DNA from: Nymphaea colorata
Lineage: Eukaryota; Streptophyta; Magnoliopsida; Nymphaeales; Nymphaeaceae
Length of the DNA stretch: 64,000 nucleotides
Direction of reading: 5' to 3'
Assembly: GCF_008831285.2 (NCBI RefSeq)
Contig: NC_045138.2
Coordinates: 41,719,115-41,783,114 of the forward strand
The notes below the pieces were generated by a model. It saw nothing but the letters and a program-made list of their open reading frames with translations. It did no database searches and had not been told where the DNA came from. Of the stretch, positions 12,701 through 22,907 are shown piece after piece. Each line of letters begins with the position of its first letter. Position 1 is the stretch's first letter. Both the position numbers and the translations under genes were made by a program.

Positions 12701-15700
12701 CAATGTCAACACATTCTCCCTTTTTGAACCATAACCTCTTTCCCGGGGAAGATTTCAAGTATCTGACAATCATTAGAGCCGCATCCCAATGAACCTTCCG
12801 GGGTTTTTCCATGAACTAGCTTTAACTTATTCACAGCAAAGCTAATGTCGGGGCCAGTGACAGTCAAATATAACAGTTTCCCTATCAGGAACCTGTAAGA
12901 TCTAGAGTCAAACGGCTTTGAGTCATCATCATGTATATGAATGCGGGGATTCATGAGAAGTGTGGCAGGCTTAGCCCCCAATAGTCTTCTTTCCTGCAGA
13001 AGATCAAGGACATATTTCTTTTGAGACACTACGACTCCTTTATTACTACGAGCCACCTCAATACCAAGAAAATAGCGGAGTTGTCCAAGGTCTTTTATAA
13101 CAAAGTGTTGCTGTAAAAACTCCTTTGTTTGAGCTATCTCTTGATCATTTTCCCCAGTAAGAACAATATCATCCACGTAGACAATCAATATCACAAGTCC
13201 TGCACAGTCTCGCTTGATAAACAATGAGTGATCAAGCTGGGATCGACGAAATCCACACTTAGATAACACTTCAGTAAGTTTCTGGAACCATGCACGCCAC
13301 GGGGACTCTGTTTAAGTCCATAAATAGCCTTCTTTAATTTGCATACCTTGGAACACTCCCCCTGTCGCTCAAAACCAGGTGGTTGCTGCATATAGACGAT
13401 TTCAGAAAGGTCTCCATATAGAAAGGCATTTTTCACATCCAGCTGAAAAAGAGGCCACTATCGTTAGACAGCAAGAGATAATCAGTCGAATAGTGCCCAA
13501 CCGAGCCACAGGCGAAAATGTCTCAAAGAAGTCAACACCATAAGTCTGAGTATACCATTTGGCGACAAGACGGGCTTTGAACCTTTCAACTGAACCATCA
13601 GAATGATACTTGATGGTGAATACCCATCGTGATCCAACCACATCACAGTGTGTCGGGGGGTCTACCAAATCCCAAGTCCCCCGAGAAGAGAATCCATTTC
13701 CTCCTGCATAGCTTGTCGCCAACGTGGATCTAACAGGGCGTGATGGTGAGAAGATGGGATAACATGACTAGATAGAGCTTGATCAAACTGCACTAGACTT
13801 GTACTCAGATGGGCAGTAGAGACAAAATTAGAAATAGGATGTAATGTGCACTGTCGCTTGCCCTTGCGAATGGCAATAGGGAGATCTGCTGTAGAATTGT
13901 CATCATCTAAACCTGAGTCAGTCTTATCAGTAGAGCTTACCTCTTGAGACGATGCTGGTGGACGGTTGAGAGAGGGACCTAGACGACGAGTGTAAACCAA
14001 CATAGGCTCAAGACAACGTTCATGTGACCTAGGTTGAGATGGTGGAAAAGACTCAAGTGACACTGGTGGAATAGGAAGTGGTATAGGTGCATGCATCTCT
14101 GATGAAGAGGGACTTGACAGAGGAAAATAAGGACGAGACTCAAAGAAGGTAACATCCGCACTGATAATGTCTTTCTTAGTCAGGGGATCAAAGCATTTAT
14201 ATCCTTTTTGATTGGCTGAGTAGCCAATAAAGACACATTTGATGGCTTGGGCAGCAAGTTTATTTTTGTTCGGGTCTAGGATGTGTGCAAAGCAAGTGCA
14301 TCCAAAAACTTTGGGAGGTTAATGAAATAATGAACGTCCTGGATATAGAATTTGAATTAGAATACGTTCTTGAATGGAGGAAGAGGGTAATCTATTAATG
14401 AGGTAACATGCAGTAAGAATAGCATCACCCCAAAAATAGGCAGGCATGTGAGAATGTAACATGAGGGTACGAACTACGTTTAGGAGTTGCCGATGTTTGC
14501 GTTCGGCTACACCATTTTGTTGGGACGTATGTGGACAAGTATATTGAGGTCGAATTTCATGGTCGGCATAAAACTGAAGTACAATGGAAGACTTGAATTC
14601 AAAAGCATTTTCAGTGCGAATATTTTTTACAATGAGTCCAAACTGAGTTTTTATTTCCTTGATAAACTTTTGAAGAATACATATGACTTCAGATCTTTCC
14701 CTTAACAAGAAAACTCAACTGACTCTAGTAAAATCATCAACTAGAACAAGATAATATCGAAAACATGACCGAAAAGGAACCCGACTAGGACCCCATACAT
14801 CCACATGAATAAAATCAAAAGGACTCTGACTTGACGGACTCTGACTTGAAGTAAAGACGCTCCGTGTATGCTTGCCCAACTGACAAGCATCACACAAGAA
14901 TGTCTCTGACGCAGGAATATCAGGAAACATGCGACGAAGTTTTGGTACTGACGGATGACCCAGTCTGAGATGCCATTAAAAAGGAGAAGGCTTCGAATGA
15001 ACTGAAGATGCAGCAACATCAACTGGGATTGACAGAAAATAAAGTCCCTCACGTTCATGGCCGCCACCAATCATCTTCCCAGTTAGTAAGTCCTGAAAAG
15101 AACAAGAACCAGGGTCAAAAATGACTTTACACTTTAAATCAATAGCTATCTGTTTAACGGATAACAAGTTAACGGGAAACTGAGGAGCATATAGCACGTG
15201 TAACAGTGCCTAAATGTGGGAGGTAGATATCACCGCTGCCCAGAACCGGGGACAGCTTGCCATCAGCCAATCTGACATGCTGTGGTGTAGAAAATCTGAC
15301 AAAAGATGAAAAATTATGTGGTTGATTACAACAATGTTTAGAAGCACCAGAATCTATCATCCATGTCATACCTGGATCATCAGTGGAAGTACCAACAGAG
15401 AATGCAGAGTCTATAACAGCAACATCAACAGATGTAGAGGCAGACCGCTGAGCAAGAACACGATCATATTCATCTTTACTTAAGTTAAGGGAATATGACA
15501 TAGATATAGAAGGATCAGTAGAAGAGTCAACCATTGATATTGTTGCCTTTGAATGGGCTGCTTGGGATGAAGAAGGGCCTTTGCCAGTGGCGATTCTACC
15601 TCCACCACGTCCAGAAGAGACGTTCGAACGGAGGTGAGGATGCTTGTCCCAACAACAATCTTCTAGATGATCAACTTTGCCACAATAAAACCACTGAAAT

Positions 15701-18700
15701 CTACCACGTCCTGCACAACAGCCTATACCACGTCCCCTAGTGCCACCAAAAGAACTAGGACCCCGTCCTCCTGATATCACAAGTGCAGAGACTGGTGTGT
15801 CATTCGTATTCTGAGAAAGAGTGGCTGCAAAATGACTCAGCTTATTATACGTGTCTACTAAATCTGGAAGTTCACTGCTTGTGAGAATTTGAGACTTTGC
15901 CACAGAGTATTCTGAAGATAGGCCAGATAGGAACTTCGCTACCATACCAGTCTCAACGTGTGATGCATAACAATGCTGGCAAGGTGGACGAAGAGCCTTT
16001 AACCATTCATATGCAGCAGTCAATGTAGCAAAATACTGAGATAGGTCCTGATCCCCTTGTCGAATGTTGCATAACTCCTCTTCTAGTTGTAGGATTTTGA
16101 CTACATTAGTGCCATGCGAGTATGTCTTCCTCAAGAAAGACCACATATCATTGTCCTTGGTATAATATGCAATAGTTGGGGCTATATGAGACTCCACACT
16201 ATTCATAATCCAAGACATAACAATATAATTATCTTCATCCCACGCAGCATATATCCTTTTTTTTTCAGTAGGTTCATCCTCCTCAAGAATATATTTCTTC
16301 CTATGACCAGCCCGACATTATGAATACCCTAGACCATATTTCATAATTTGAACCATTAAGCTTAATCGTGGTTCCATATGTGAAGGAATTCCCAGCCATC
16401 TTGTAGTCAGCAGACCCTTCAGATTTACTGTTTTCAGCCATAGTAAATAAAGAAGACCAGATTCACGCACAAGTTAAAAAAAAAGGCTAAGAAATCACTA
16501 TCACTTACAGGTCTGTTTCAGCCGATGACTGAAAAATTGAATCCCCAATCGACTGAAGACGGCTGTGACTTATAACAGCAGCTGGTTCTCATAAAACTAG
16601 CTGTCCACGTGTCAAAGGAATCCACAATATCAATAAATCTTGTACTAAGAATCAGCAGCAGTCCTCACGGAGCCTTACTTTACTGATTTTGTATCCACGA
16701 TCTATAGAAAAATTCTGCTCATATCAAAACTGAGTTCATAAGCAGCATATAGACTCCACAAAGCATCCACAATCTATAGAAGATTCTGCTCATATCAAGA
16801 TGGCATTCATAATCAGCTTATAGACTCCACAAACCACAGCGTCAAGTCACGCTCCACCCACAACACTTTGCTTCACACGAAAGTTCCAATCACCGTTGAA
16901 GTATCATCCACGAACACCACAAACCACAGCATCCCAAGTCACGCTGCACCCACAACACTCTGCTTCACACGATCAACATGAGGATCTGATCACGCCTTCC
17001 ACATAGGCGTGATCAGGTCCTTCTCCACACAGCACGCCCAACCCCTATTCCCTCACCGTCTCCTTATTGGGTGATAAGAGGGAATAAAGGATGGCAATGA
17101 CAAGAGAAAGGACGATAAAACAGTAAGGAACTCACTTGGCTGTTCGCCGGAAAGATTGTCGTCGGAGAAGGTGGTTGCCTGAGAAGAAGGTCACCGGAAA
17201 ACTCATCTTGCAGTCGACGCCAAACCCTGCTCTGATACCATGTTACAAGAGAGAGAGAGAGAGCCGAAAGGAATACTTCATTACGTGACCCTAATCTCTA
17301 TTAAAAGAGATTAGGATTAGAGAATTTACAAAAGTAGTCCAATAAAAATAAGAAAGCATTTAAAGAACTCCTCCCTAACTTCCTAATATTTCAGAAAAAC
17401 TCTTTTGCATCTTTAACAAATACGCTTTTCATTGCACAAATCTTTAAGTAATGGTAAGGATGAAAGCTTGTTTAAATTGTGATTGCTCAAAAATTTCTAT
17501 ATATCTGTCATAGAAAAGGTTACAAAAATAATGTGTTGGAATGCTACAAAAAATGAACATAATAAAAATTTTCCTTTATATGGCATTCCCAATCAATTTC
17601 TTGTTTTTGTGATCCAGCACCTGACAAATATTTGATGAAAAAAAATATTATATGATACTTTAAGTTTGGAGAATTGATATACAAAAAGACTATTTAAGTT
17701 TAATTTTGGGATACATCTTTTGGTATATAAAGATTTTTTAATTTTCAAAATCTCCTTTGCATTTAATTTTAAGATTTGAGGCATCCTCCTTAGAAACAAA
17801 GGAAGCATTCAATTGTTATGACAATGGGATAATATTGATTTTATTTGGAGTCATATGGAGTGAAGCATCGTAGTCTAAGATTGACAATTCACATAAAAAA
17901 TGAGAAGCTGAAGAGACAGCTACAGCGAAAATTCCTACTGGAAGAAGTTGAAGAACTTTTACCAATTGTGTTGGGAATATTTTGATCCAATAGATTGTCT
18001 CCCTCTTTTTGATTTGATGAAGTTGCTGCTACCTTTTTGTCATTAGATTTGAAGTCCTTGAACTGGGGACTGTGGCTCAATGTGGACATATTACTTAAGG
18101 TTCTCCTTTTTTAAGAAATTATTGTAGTTGTTCAAGTGCATTAGTGCAGTGGTCTATAGTATATGACATGGTTTCCTGGTCTTCATATTGCAAGAACTCT
18201 TTTTTCTTGTTTCATATTTTTGTTAGTTGTATCACACTATTGGCACTTTTATTCATCTTCATCCTTGTTCTTCTCTACTAAGCCTAGTGAGAGTTTCATA
18301 AATAGGTGGATGAGATGAAAGAGGCGAGAGAAGTAAAGAATCTTTCTTCATCTACTTGATCTTTTTCTTTTTCAACACAATTAGATGTTCTTATTCTCAA
18401 TTTTTGGCTCTAATTGATCAATTTGGTTCTAAACGGAGGATAGCTCTATGAAATAGTCTCTTAGCAATGTATGAGTCATGTTTCGTTTGGTTTACATACC
18501 TTTAAATATCCTAAGCTTCACTAGTTTTGTTGTAGTAGAGAAGGTCAAAGACAATCCTATGATCTATTCCACTAAGCATCCACGATTCTTCATTTCCTAA
18601 TAATCTTGTTATTTGTCACATACATTTCAGTTTTGTCTCTCTTCTTTATCAAGTGTTTTTCCTACTCCATTATTTATCTTGACCAACGTAGGTGTAGGTT

Positions 18701-18892
18701 TGGGAACCATATGTAGCTTCATATTCCTTGCTTTTTAATTATATAGCCTCATATTCATTGCTTTCTAATAAGTCTCTGTCTACCCATGAATTGTAGCTGC
18801 TCCTATCGAGTTTGTATGTGGGAACAAAAATGGAATTGTTAAAATAGTTTGGTGTTGATAGCCGGATGGCTGGATGACTTCATCTCCCTATG

Positions 18893-18947
<55 letters not shown>

Positions 18948-19860
18948 TTAGACATATATTGATATATATGTATTACATATTTTTCTGACAGAAAACACTT
19001 ACAGGGTTCGGTGCCTAGGCAAGCCTAAGTGTCCTAGGCAATACCACGAGAGTGCTAGGTCACTTGGCCATGGTGCACCCTTGACAACGTAGTATCTTCT
19101 AGATCCTGTCTTCCTGCTTTGTTGGGTTGTCCTCTGTTTACAAATCTGTGGTGGCACATTCCTGGTTTATAGATCCTTCGAGGTTCAAGGATTGTGTATT
19201 TATTCATTTAATCCAATGTATGTTGTTATAGTATGGTCCCTTAATTGAATTCCTGTCCTTGGAGTTTATAGCTTCATGGGGATGTTAACGTGAACATTTC
19301 TTGTTGTCTCAAGCTCCCTTTATATGTTAATATCTTTAGTAAGTTGCTCGATGTCTCATTTTATTGTTGGAGTGTCTGATCACTATTACCTGTTCTGCAT
19401 TTCCTTGTCTACTGTTGGTAAAGCATGAAATTCTGAAGGAAAATATGGAACTAACAGTTTTGCTATGTGTGTTTCCATAAATCAGATGCGAGTATTTAAA
19501 GGTCATACCAATGAAAAGAACTTTGTAGGTCTCACTGTGAATAGTGAATATATTGCATGTGGCAGCGAAACTAATGAAGTGTTCGTCTACCACAAGGTTG
19601 GGAAAGTAGAAGTAAACTGTATCTCTTCCATCTGGCTTCGTTTATTTTCTGCATGACTGACATGGAAGATATGCTTTAATTTTGTACAGGCAATTTCCAA
19701 ACCTGCAGCATGGCATAGATTTGGATCTCCTGATGTGGATGATGCTGATGATGATGCAGCATCATATTTTATTAGTGCTGTTTGTTGGAAGAGTGATAGT
19801 CCAACAATGCTGACAGCCAATAGCCAAGGCACAATCAAAGTTCTTGTTTTGGCACCTTGA
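364..19860 (+). CDS. COP1: COP1 E3 ubiquitin ligase (3' eleven exons; RING exon outside window)
   Basis: COP1 is the RING/coiled-coil/WD40 ligase that marks light-signalling transcription factors such as HY5 for degradation in the nucleus in darkness, working with SPA proteins and CUL4-DDB1. Exons read with GT-AG borders and consistent phase: 414-612, 1924-2280, 3092-3249, 3369-3434, 6932-7010, 7095-7250, 7361-7459, 7854-7958, 8042-8221, 19486-19596, 19690-19860 (TGA). They give about 559 residues, close to Arabidopsis COP1 from about residue 118 to the end. The first visible exon may begin at 364, but its 5' half is frame-disturbed. The intron at 8222-19485 is 11.3 kb and filled with Copia DNA. 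The RING finger is not visible. Family identity is firm; whether the locus is functional is open. Confidence 0.9.
751..1076. mobile_element. hAT-like MITE in COP1 intron
   Basis: Short non-coding element with terminal inverted repeats: CATTGTGACAAATAT at 751 and its near-complement ending at 1076 (14 of 15 positions). The flanks GTATATAC (743-750) and GTACATAG (1077-1084) agree at 6 of 8 positions, fitting the 8-bp target duplication of hAT transposons. The interior is AT-rich with repeated words such as TTTTCAAAAATCTC. It encodes no transposase, so it would depend on another copy. Confidence 0.6.
1924..3434 (+). CDS. COP1: COP1 exons for coiled coil, NLS and linker
   Basis: Three exons: 1924-2280, 3092-3249 and 3369-3434. 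The first continues the coiled coil used for self-association and SPA binding ([19 protein letters not shown]) and then enters a divergent Ser/Asn-rich linker. It ends in RRRRVNAQ and the next exon begins [14 protein letters not shown]; together these form the bipartite nuclear localisation signal known from COP1. The second exon ends in the conserved [13 protein letters not shown], with the Ser codon split over the intron. The third leads into the first WD40 strand ([13 protein letters not shown]). No stop or frameshift is seen. Confidence 0.9.
5551..5941. mobile_element. CTATG-ended TIR element with GC-rich termini
   Basis: Starts CTATGTCACATGGGTGCGGG and ends, on the other strand, with CTATG followed a little further in by a related GGGTGCGAGTGCTGGTGC tract. 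The ends are far more GC-rich than the surroundings; the middle is AT-rich with purine runs and a TA/CA microsatellite. It belongs to the same family as the element at 8659-8976. I see no clear target duplication. Confidence 0.5.
5628..5674. repeat. (TA)n(CA)n microsatellite
   Basis: Alternating TA then CA then TA units inside the 5551-5941 element. Open frames over it are artefacts of the repeat. Confidence 0.9.
6669..6704. repeat. (CA)n microsatellite in LTR
   Basis: About 17 CA units inside the right LTR of the degenerate Copia element at 4089-6787. Confidence 0.9.
6932..8221 (+). CDS. COP1: COP1 WD40 exons
   Basis: Exons 6932-7010, 7095-7250, 7361-7459, 7854-7958 and 8042-8221 encode most of the WD40 propeller, the substrate-docking part of COP1. 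Visible landmarks are [82 protein letters not shown] and [14 protein letters not shown]. The WDVNTR and WDVK-type strand ends fit the DDB1-binding WD repeats. All borders are GT-AG and the phase is continuous. The last codons before the donor at 8222 (ENFL) differ from the usual ENLP, one of few changes in this otherwise highly conserved part. Confidence 0.92.
8659..8976. mobile_element. hAT-like TIR element with perfect 8-bp target duplication
   Basis: A 318-bp element with terminal inverted repeat CTATGTCACACGG at both ends (13 of 13) and GC-rich subterminal sequence rich in CCG and CGG words. It is flanked by CCCCAATA at 8651-8658 and again at 8977-8984, an exact 8-bp duplication as made by hAT transposases. 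The interior is AT-rich and non-coding. A related element sits at 5551-5941. Confidence 0.8.
9367..12291 (-). mobile_element. Truncated Copia copy A (joined to copy B through a shared LTR)
   Basis: Minus-oriented internal region whose 5' LTR is 12292-12471. The Met-tRNA primer binding site is at 12280-12291, followed by a long leader to about 10,715. Gag begins at about 10,660 but most of it is deleted: the start (NSFSYA) runs almost directly into the segment before the protease motif [13 protein letters not shown]. The integrase core follows (9,400-10,000) with DVWGPS and RTDN visible. The copy stops at about 9,367 just after IGYYANQKG; reverse transcriptase, RNase H and the 3' LTR are missing. 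It cannot transpose by itself. Confidence 0.8.
12292..12471 (-). repeat. Copia LTR shared by copies A and B
   Basis: 180-bp LTR, TGTTACAAG...TTTAACA, next to a primer binding site on its left (copy A leader) and pol remnants on its right (copy B). It therefore acts as 5' LTR of A and 3' LTR of B. It differs from the LTR at 17241-17418 by a 2-bp indel and one substitution that I can see. Confidence 0.85.
12444..15197 (-). pseudogene. Copia B pol: integrase, RT, RNase H (broken)
   Basis: Overlapping fragments in shifting frames. Integrase lies at about 14,320-14,930 ([24 protein letters not shown]). The linker is at 13,660-14,100, and reverse transcriptase runs from about 13,720 down to 12,850 with [20 protein letters not shown] and an intact YVDDIVLTG. 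RNase H at 12,450-12,720 keeps [20 protein letters not shown] but has lost a piece that carries the CDNKAA motif in the intact relative. The pieces cannot be read as one protein. Confidence 0.8.
15169..16218 (-). pseudogene. Copia B gag and protease (frameshifted start)
   Basis: Open frame of 349 residues with gag core ([19 protein letters not shown]), a zinc knuckle damaged at the first His-side spacing ([11 protein letters not shown]) and protease motif [12 protein letters not shown]. The true N terminus (MAENSKSEG, at about 16,440) is separated by a 2-bp deletion near 16,308 relative to the copy at 48-54 kb, so gag cannot be made as one piece. Confidence 0.75.
17241..17418 (-). repeat. 5' LTR of Copia copy B
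   Basis: 178-bp LTR (TGTTACAAG...TTTAACA) followed in element direction by its primer binding site at 17229-17240. It contains the same CCCTAATCTCT inverted repeat as the other LTRs of this family. Confidence 0.85.
17419..19485. other. Remainder of the 11.3-kb COP1 intron
   Basis: AT-rich intron sequence without recognised coding potential. It contains a TA/TG microsatellite at 18892-18944 and ends in a normal acceptor (ATCAG) at 19485. Confidence 0.6.
18892..18944. repeat. (TA)n(TG)n microsatellite
   Basis: About 8 TA units followed by about 19 TG units in the COP1 intron. Confidence 0.9.
19486..19860 (+). CDS. COP1: COP1 last two exons
   Basis: Exons 19486-19596 and 19690-19860 close the WD40 propeller and end with TGA. 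Landmarks are [47 protein letters not shown] and [15 protein letters not shown], the usual COP1 C terminus. The Asp-rich loop DDADDDAAS corresponds to the acidic stretch found there in the family. The join to the exon at 8042-8221 keeps frame across the 11.3-kb intron. Confidence 0.92.
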
Positions 19861-21182
19861 AAAGAAAATATATGTTGTATATGCATTATGTAATATAGTT
19901 CTCTTCCTAATGGGCATAGTATCTTAATCATCAGTAGTATTTTTCGATGTCAGAAGTGATGATGTTGCTGTTTATATTCGTTACGGTACATGGTGCTACT
20001 GTGTACCTCTTGCTCTTGATGCCTGGGAGACAATCTCAGACAGATGGATATTCCTCGAACGTCACCCTCTTCCGGAATAGAAGCAAGAGAACAAACTGCT
20101 AGGTGGATGTGTCGGGTCTGCTGTACTAGTTCTATTCATAGTTCTCCATAGCTTCTCAGCTTGCTGATTTTGATGCTATGGATGGTTTTCAACTTGGTAT
20201 CTGATTTCTGAATTGAAGGCTGTAGCAACAAGTTGCACATCATGCCGCCCATTTCTTTAGCTGATGAAAAAGGATATGGTTTTTGAATTACCACAAATCA
20301 CCGTAGTAAATTCATCGTAAACCCAAATCTTCTTGCTACTCTCAAGCTCTGAAAGGCTGAATAAATCTTCCCCAGTAGCACAGAAATTTTATGATAATAG
20401 ACGTTTTTTGGTGTCAAGAACTGCAACTTTAGCAGCCTCACATGATGCGAAATATCGGCAGTTGGGTGTTTGGTTTTTTTTGCCGTTGGATAGTTTCCCA
20501 CATTATCATCTATAAAATTTCTCCAGTTACCTTGTAGCTGTATTGGACGCTGAATAGATTATTTCAAGTGAGCGTACTTCTTTGAGTCCTCTAATTACCT
20601 CATTTGGAGCGTTTGGTTCAAAAGGGTAGACCAATGGGGTCATTGGTTAAGCATAGGCAAGCAAATGGCTGTGGGAGTTGTTTTAAGAGGGCAAAAGATG
20701 GTTCATTTCTTTTAGGATTAGTTTAAAGCCAAGGATCCAATTACCAGGGCAGGGCTATATGGACCTTAGAGCTGAAATCTCAAGTTATTGGATCATAGGG
20801 TCAGTCAGCTTGCTGTACACCACAATAGTATCTGATCAGGTTTTGAAGGGCGGAAAAGTAGAATCCCCAAGTGGGTTCATTCAAATGAAACCAAGCAGAG
20901 TCTAACTCGAACCCCTAAGTGGGTTCAGTCAAACGAAACCAAACACAGCCAACTTGATATTTAATGCACTAAGCAGTTGGTTTGCACTAGAACGAAAACC
21001 AAAGCCAAAGCTGAATTGATCCGACGAGCCCATTGTTGTTTTGGCTTATAGAATGGTAATGGCACTCAAATCTTGCTATGAACATCTACTATTTAAAGCT
21101 TTGGGAGTATATGGTGGGAAAGTGGATATTTATAGTCCTAGTGGAGTTTGAAATCCTTAGGCATAAACTTTCATTTAGATAA
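19861..21182. other. COP1 3' flank
   Basis: Presumed 3' untranslated region followed by intergenic DNA. A short sequence around CCCCAAGTGGGTTCATTCAAA (about 20,860-20,940) occurs twice in diverged form. I recognise no gene. Confidence 0.5.
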
Positions 21183-22277
21183 TGTAAAATAAAATAATAG
21201 AGAAGAACATAAAAGGAGTTTGACTTAATGATGCATACATCCATGAACAAACCCTCTTCTCTCTGTAAGAGAGAGGGCTAATTTTATCTAGTTTTCAAGG
21301 TGGCTCCCACATTTTACAGCTGTAAAGAAATTTTGGTTACTGTAGTTATTCACACGCAATTCCAATTATCTTTCATAACTAACATGTCAACACCTGATTT
21401 TTTTTTTTATCTTCAACAATAGATATGGAAGGACTCGATTCTTGTGGATGGCGCTTGATCTGCACATTCTCATCGTTTTGGAAAGGCTTATCACGAATTC
21501 TATCATGCTCCTTCAAGTGAAATAAGGTGTCAACCCACTTGAGCTTGTTTTTTCAAATGATGAAATTGTGGTCCATGGAGTGTCTTTCTCAAAATATCAG
21601 CAAATTAGTTTTTGGAGGGGTTAGATTCAATTTGAATATCTTTCTTGACCACTTTTACACAAATGAAATGAAAATCTTTAAGTATGTTTGGTAAGAGTAT
21701 GTAAAGCAGATTTGAAACCGATATATTGCTCTTTGCCATATCCCGAAATAAGAATCCCATGATCTAGTGCATGTAGTTTAGTCATGAAGGATTTGAGTCA
21801 CATTAATTCAGATGCTAAAGTCTTGTACTATGCCTTGATGATTGAGCAACAATATGCTGCTTGTTTGATCCATGTGCAATCCTATTTCCTTTCAATAATG
21901 TAACAAATTTATTTGTTAAATGTTGGTCATCGGGGCATCTAGCCTAATCAACATCAAAGTAGACTTCTAACATTCAATTAGCCACCTTATGGGATGAGTC
22001 CAAAAGATATTTGAGGCTTTTAAGTGTTTGATGATGTGTTTAACATATGCCTAATGAGCATCAGGTAGTTCATTCTAGCAATGGCCATTTGAGACCAATG
22101 TAACGTATTGAAGAGTCTCAACTATGCTCAAACAAAAAATAGCATCTGGTAAGGAACTGCCTTCAAACATAGAAGCATTATTGGTGTCAATGGCAACGAC
22201 ATGTTTAGCTTCCATCATTGCATGCTCTTGTCAAGATGTCAGATATATATTTCCTTAGTGAGAGCATGAGAGCATCT

Positions 22278-22716
22278 AGGGAGGTCAACTGATCAAATTC
22301 AAATTGGATATACTCTTAATTGTATCTGTTCAGATATTCACAAATTCAGATTTGAATTTGAATTCAAATATGAACAAATCAAATCTGAAGCCACATCCAA
22401 AATCCGATTTCACAATCTGAGTTCATTTTTTACATTCAAATCTGAATTTGAATCTGAATTTTGAATCGAATGTGGCTGATTTTAAAAATGTAAGAGCATT
22501 GGGTATAGGATATTTATTTAAACTAAATTTAATCCGAATCTAAATCTGATCCGATTGGATATTTATGTATATAAGAATTTGAACCTAATGGGCTGTCATT
22601 TCTCGAATGTAAATCCAATCCAATTTCTCAATCAGATATTAAATTATTTTTCATATCTGATTTTTTTGAAAGTTTGGTTGGATAGCTGATCTAAATCAAA
22701 TATATTGACATCCCTA
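22278..22716. mobile_element. hAT-like MITE nested in the old Copia element
   Basis: Begins TAGGGAGGTCAAC and ends TTGACATCCCTA, imperfect inverted ends, with a long foldback-like interior made of ATCTGAATTTGAATC-type words on both strands. The 8-bp flanks agree at 6 of 8 (AGAGCATC and AGAACGTC). It interrupts the decayed pol between RNase H and RT. No coding sequence. Confidence 0.5.
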
Positions 22717-22881
22717 AGAACGTCTTTTACATTGGTCAACCTCAATTTGAGGAAATAGTGAAGGCCCCCAAAACTTTAATGGAAAAAGTGGTAACCAATG
22801 TCATTTATAATGTCTTGTATTTCTTCATTTGACTTGTTAGTAAGAATAATGTCATACAAACACACAAGAATAATGTCATAC

Positions 22882-22907
22882 AAACACACACACACACACA
22901 CACACAA
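22882..22907. repeat. (CA)n microsatellite
   Basis: About 13 CA units, next to a 22-bp tandem duplication (AGAATAATGTCATACAAACA) in decayed RT sequence. Confidence 0.85.

Larger units (their letters stand above)
12292..17418 (-). mobile_element. Copia copy B in the COP1 intron
   Basis: Near full-length Ty1/Copia element in minus orientation, antisense to COP1, bounded by LTRs 17241-17418 (5') and 12292-12471 (3'). The primer binding site is at 17229-17240. Order is leader, gag, protease, integrase, reverse transcriptase, RNase H. It is inactivated by many small indels, loss of the polypurine tract and the last part of pol beside the 3' LTR, and a short deletion inside RNase H. It is the same family as the element at 48422-53753. 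Confidence 0.85.
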
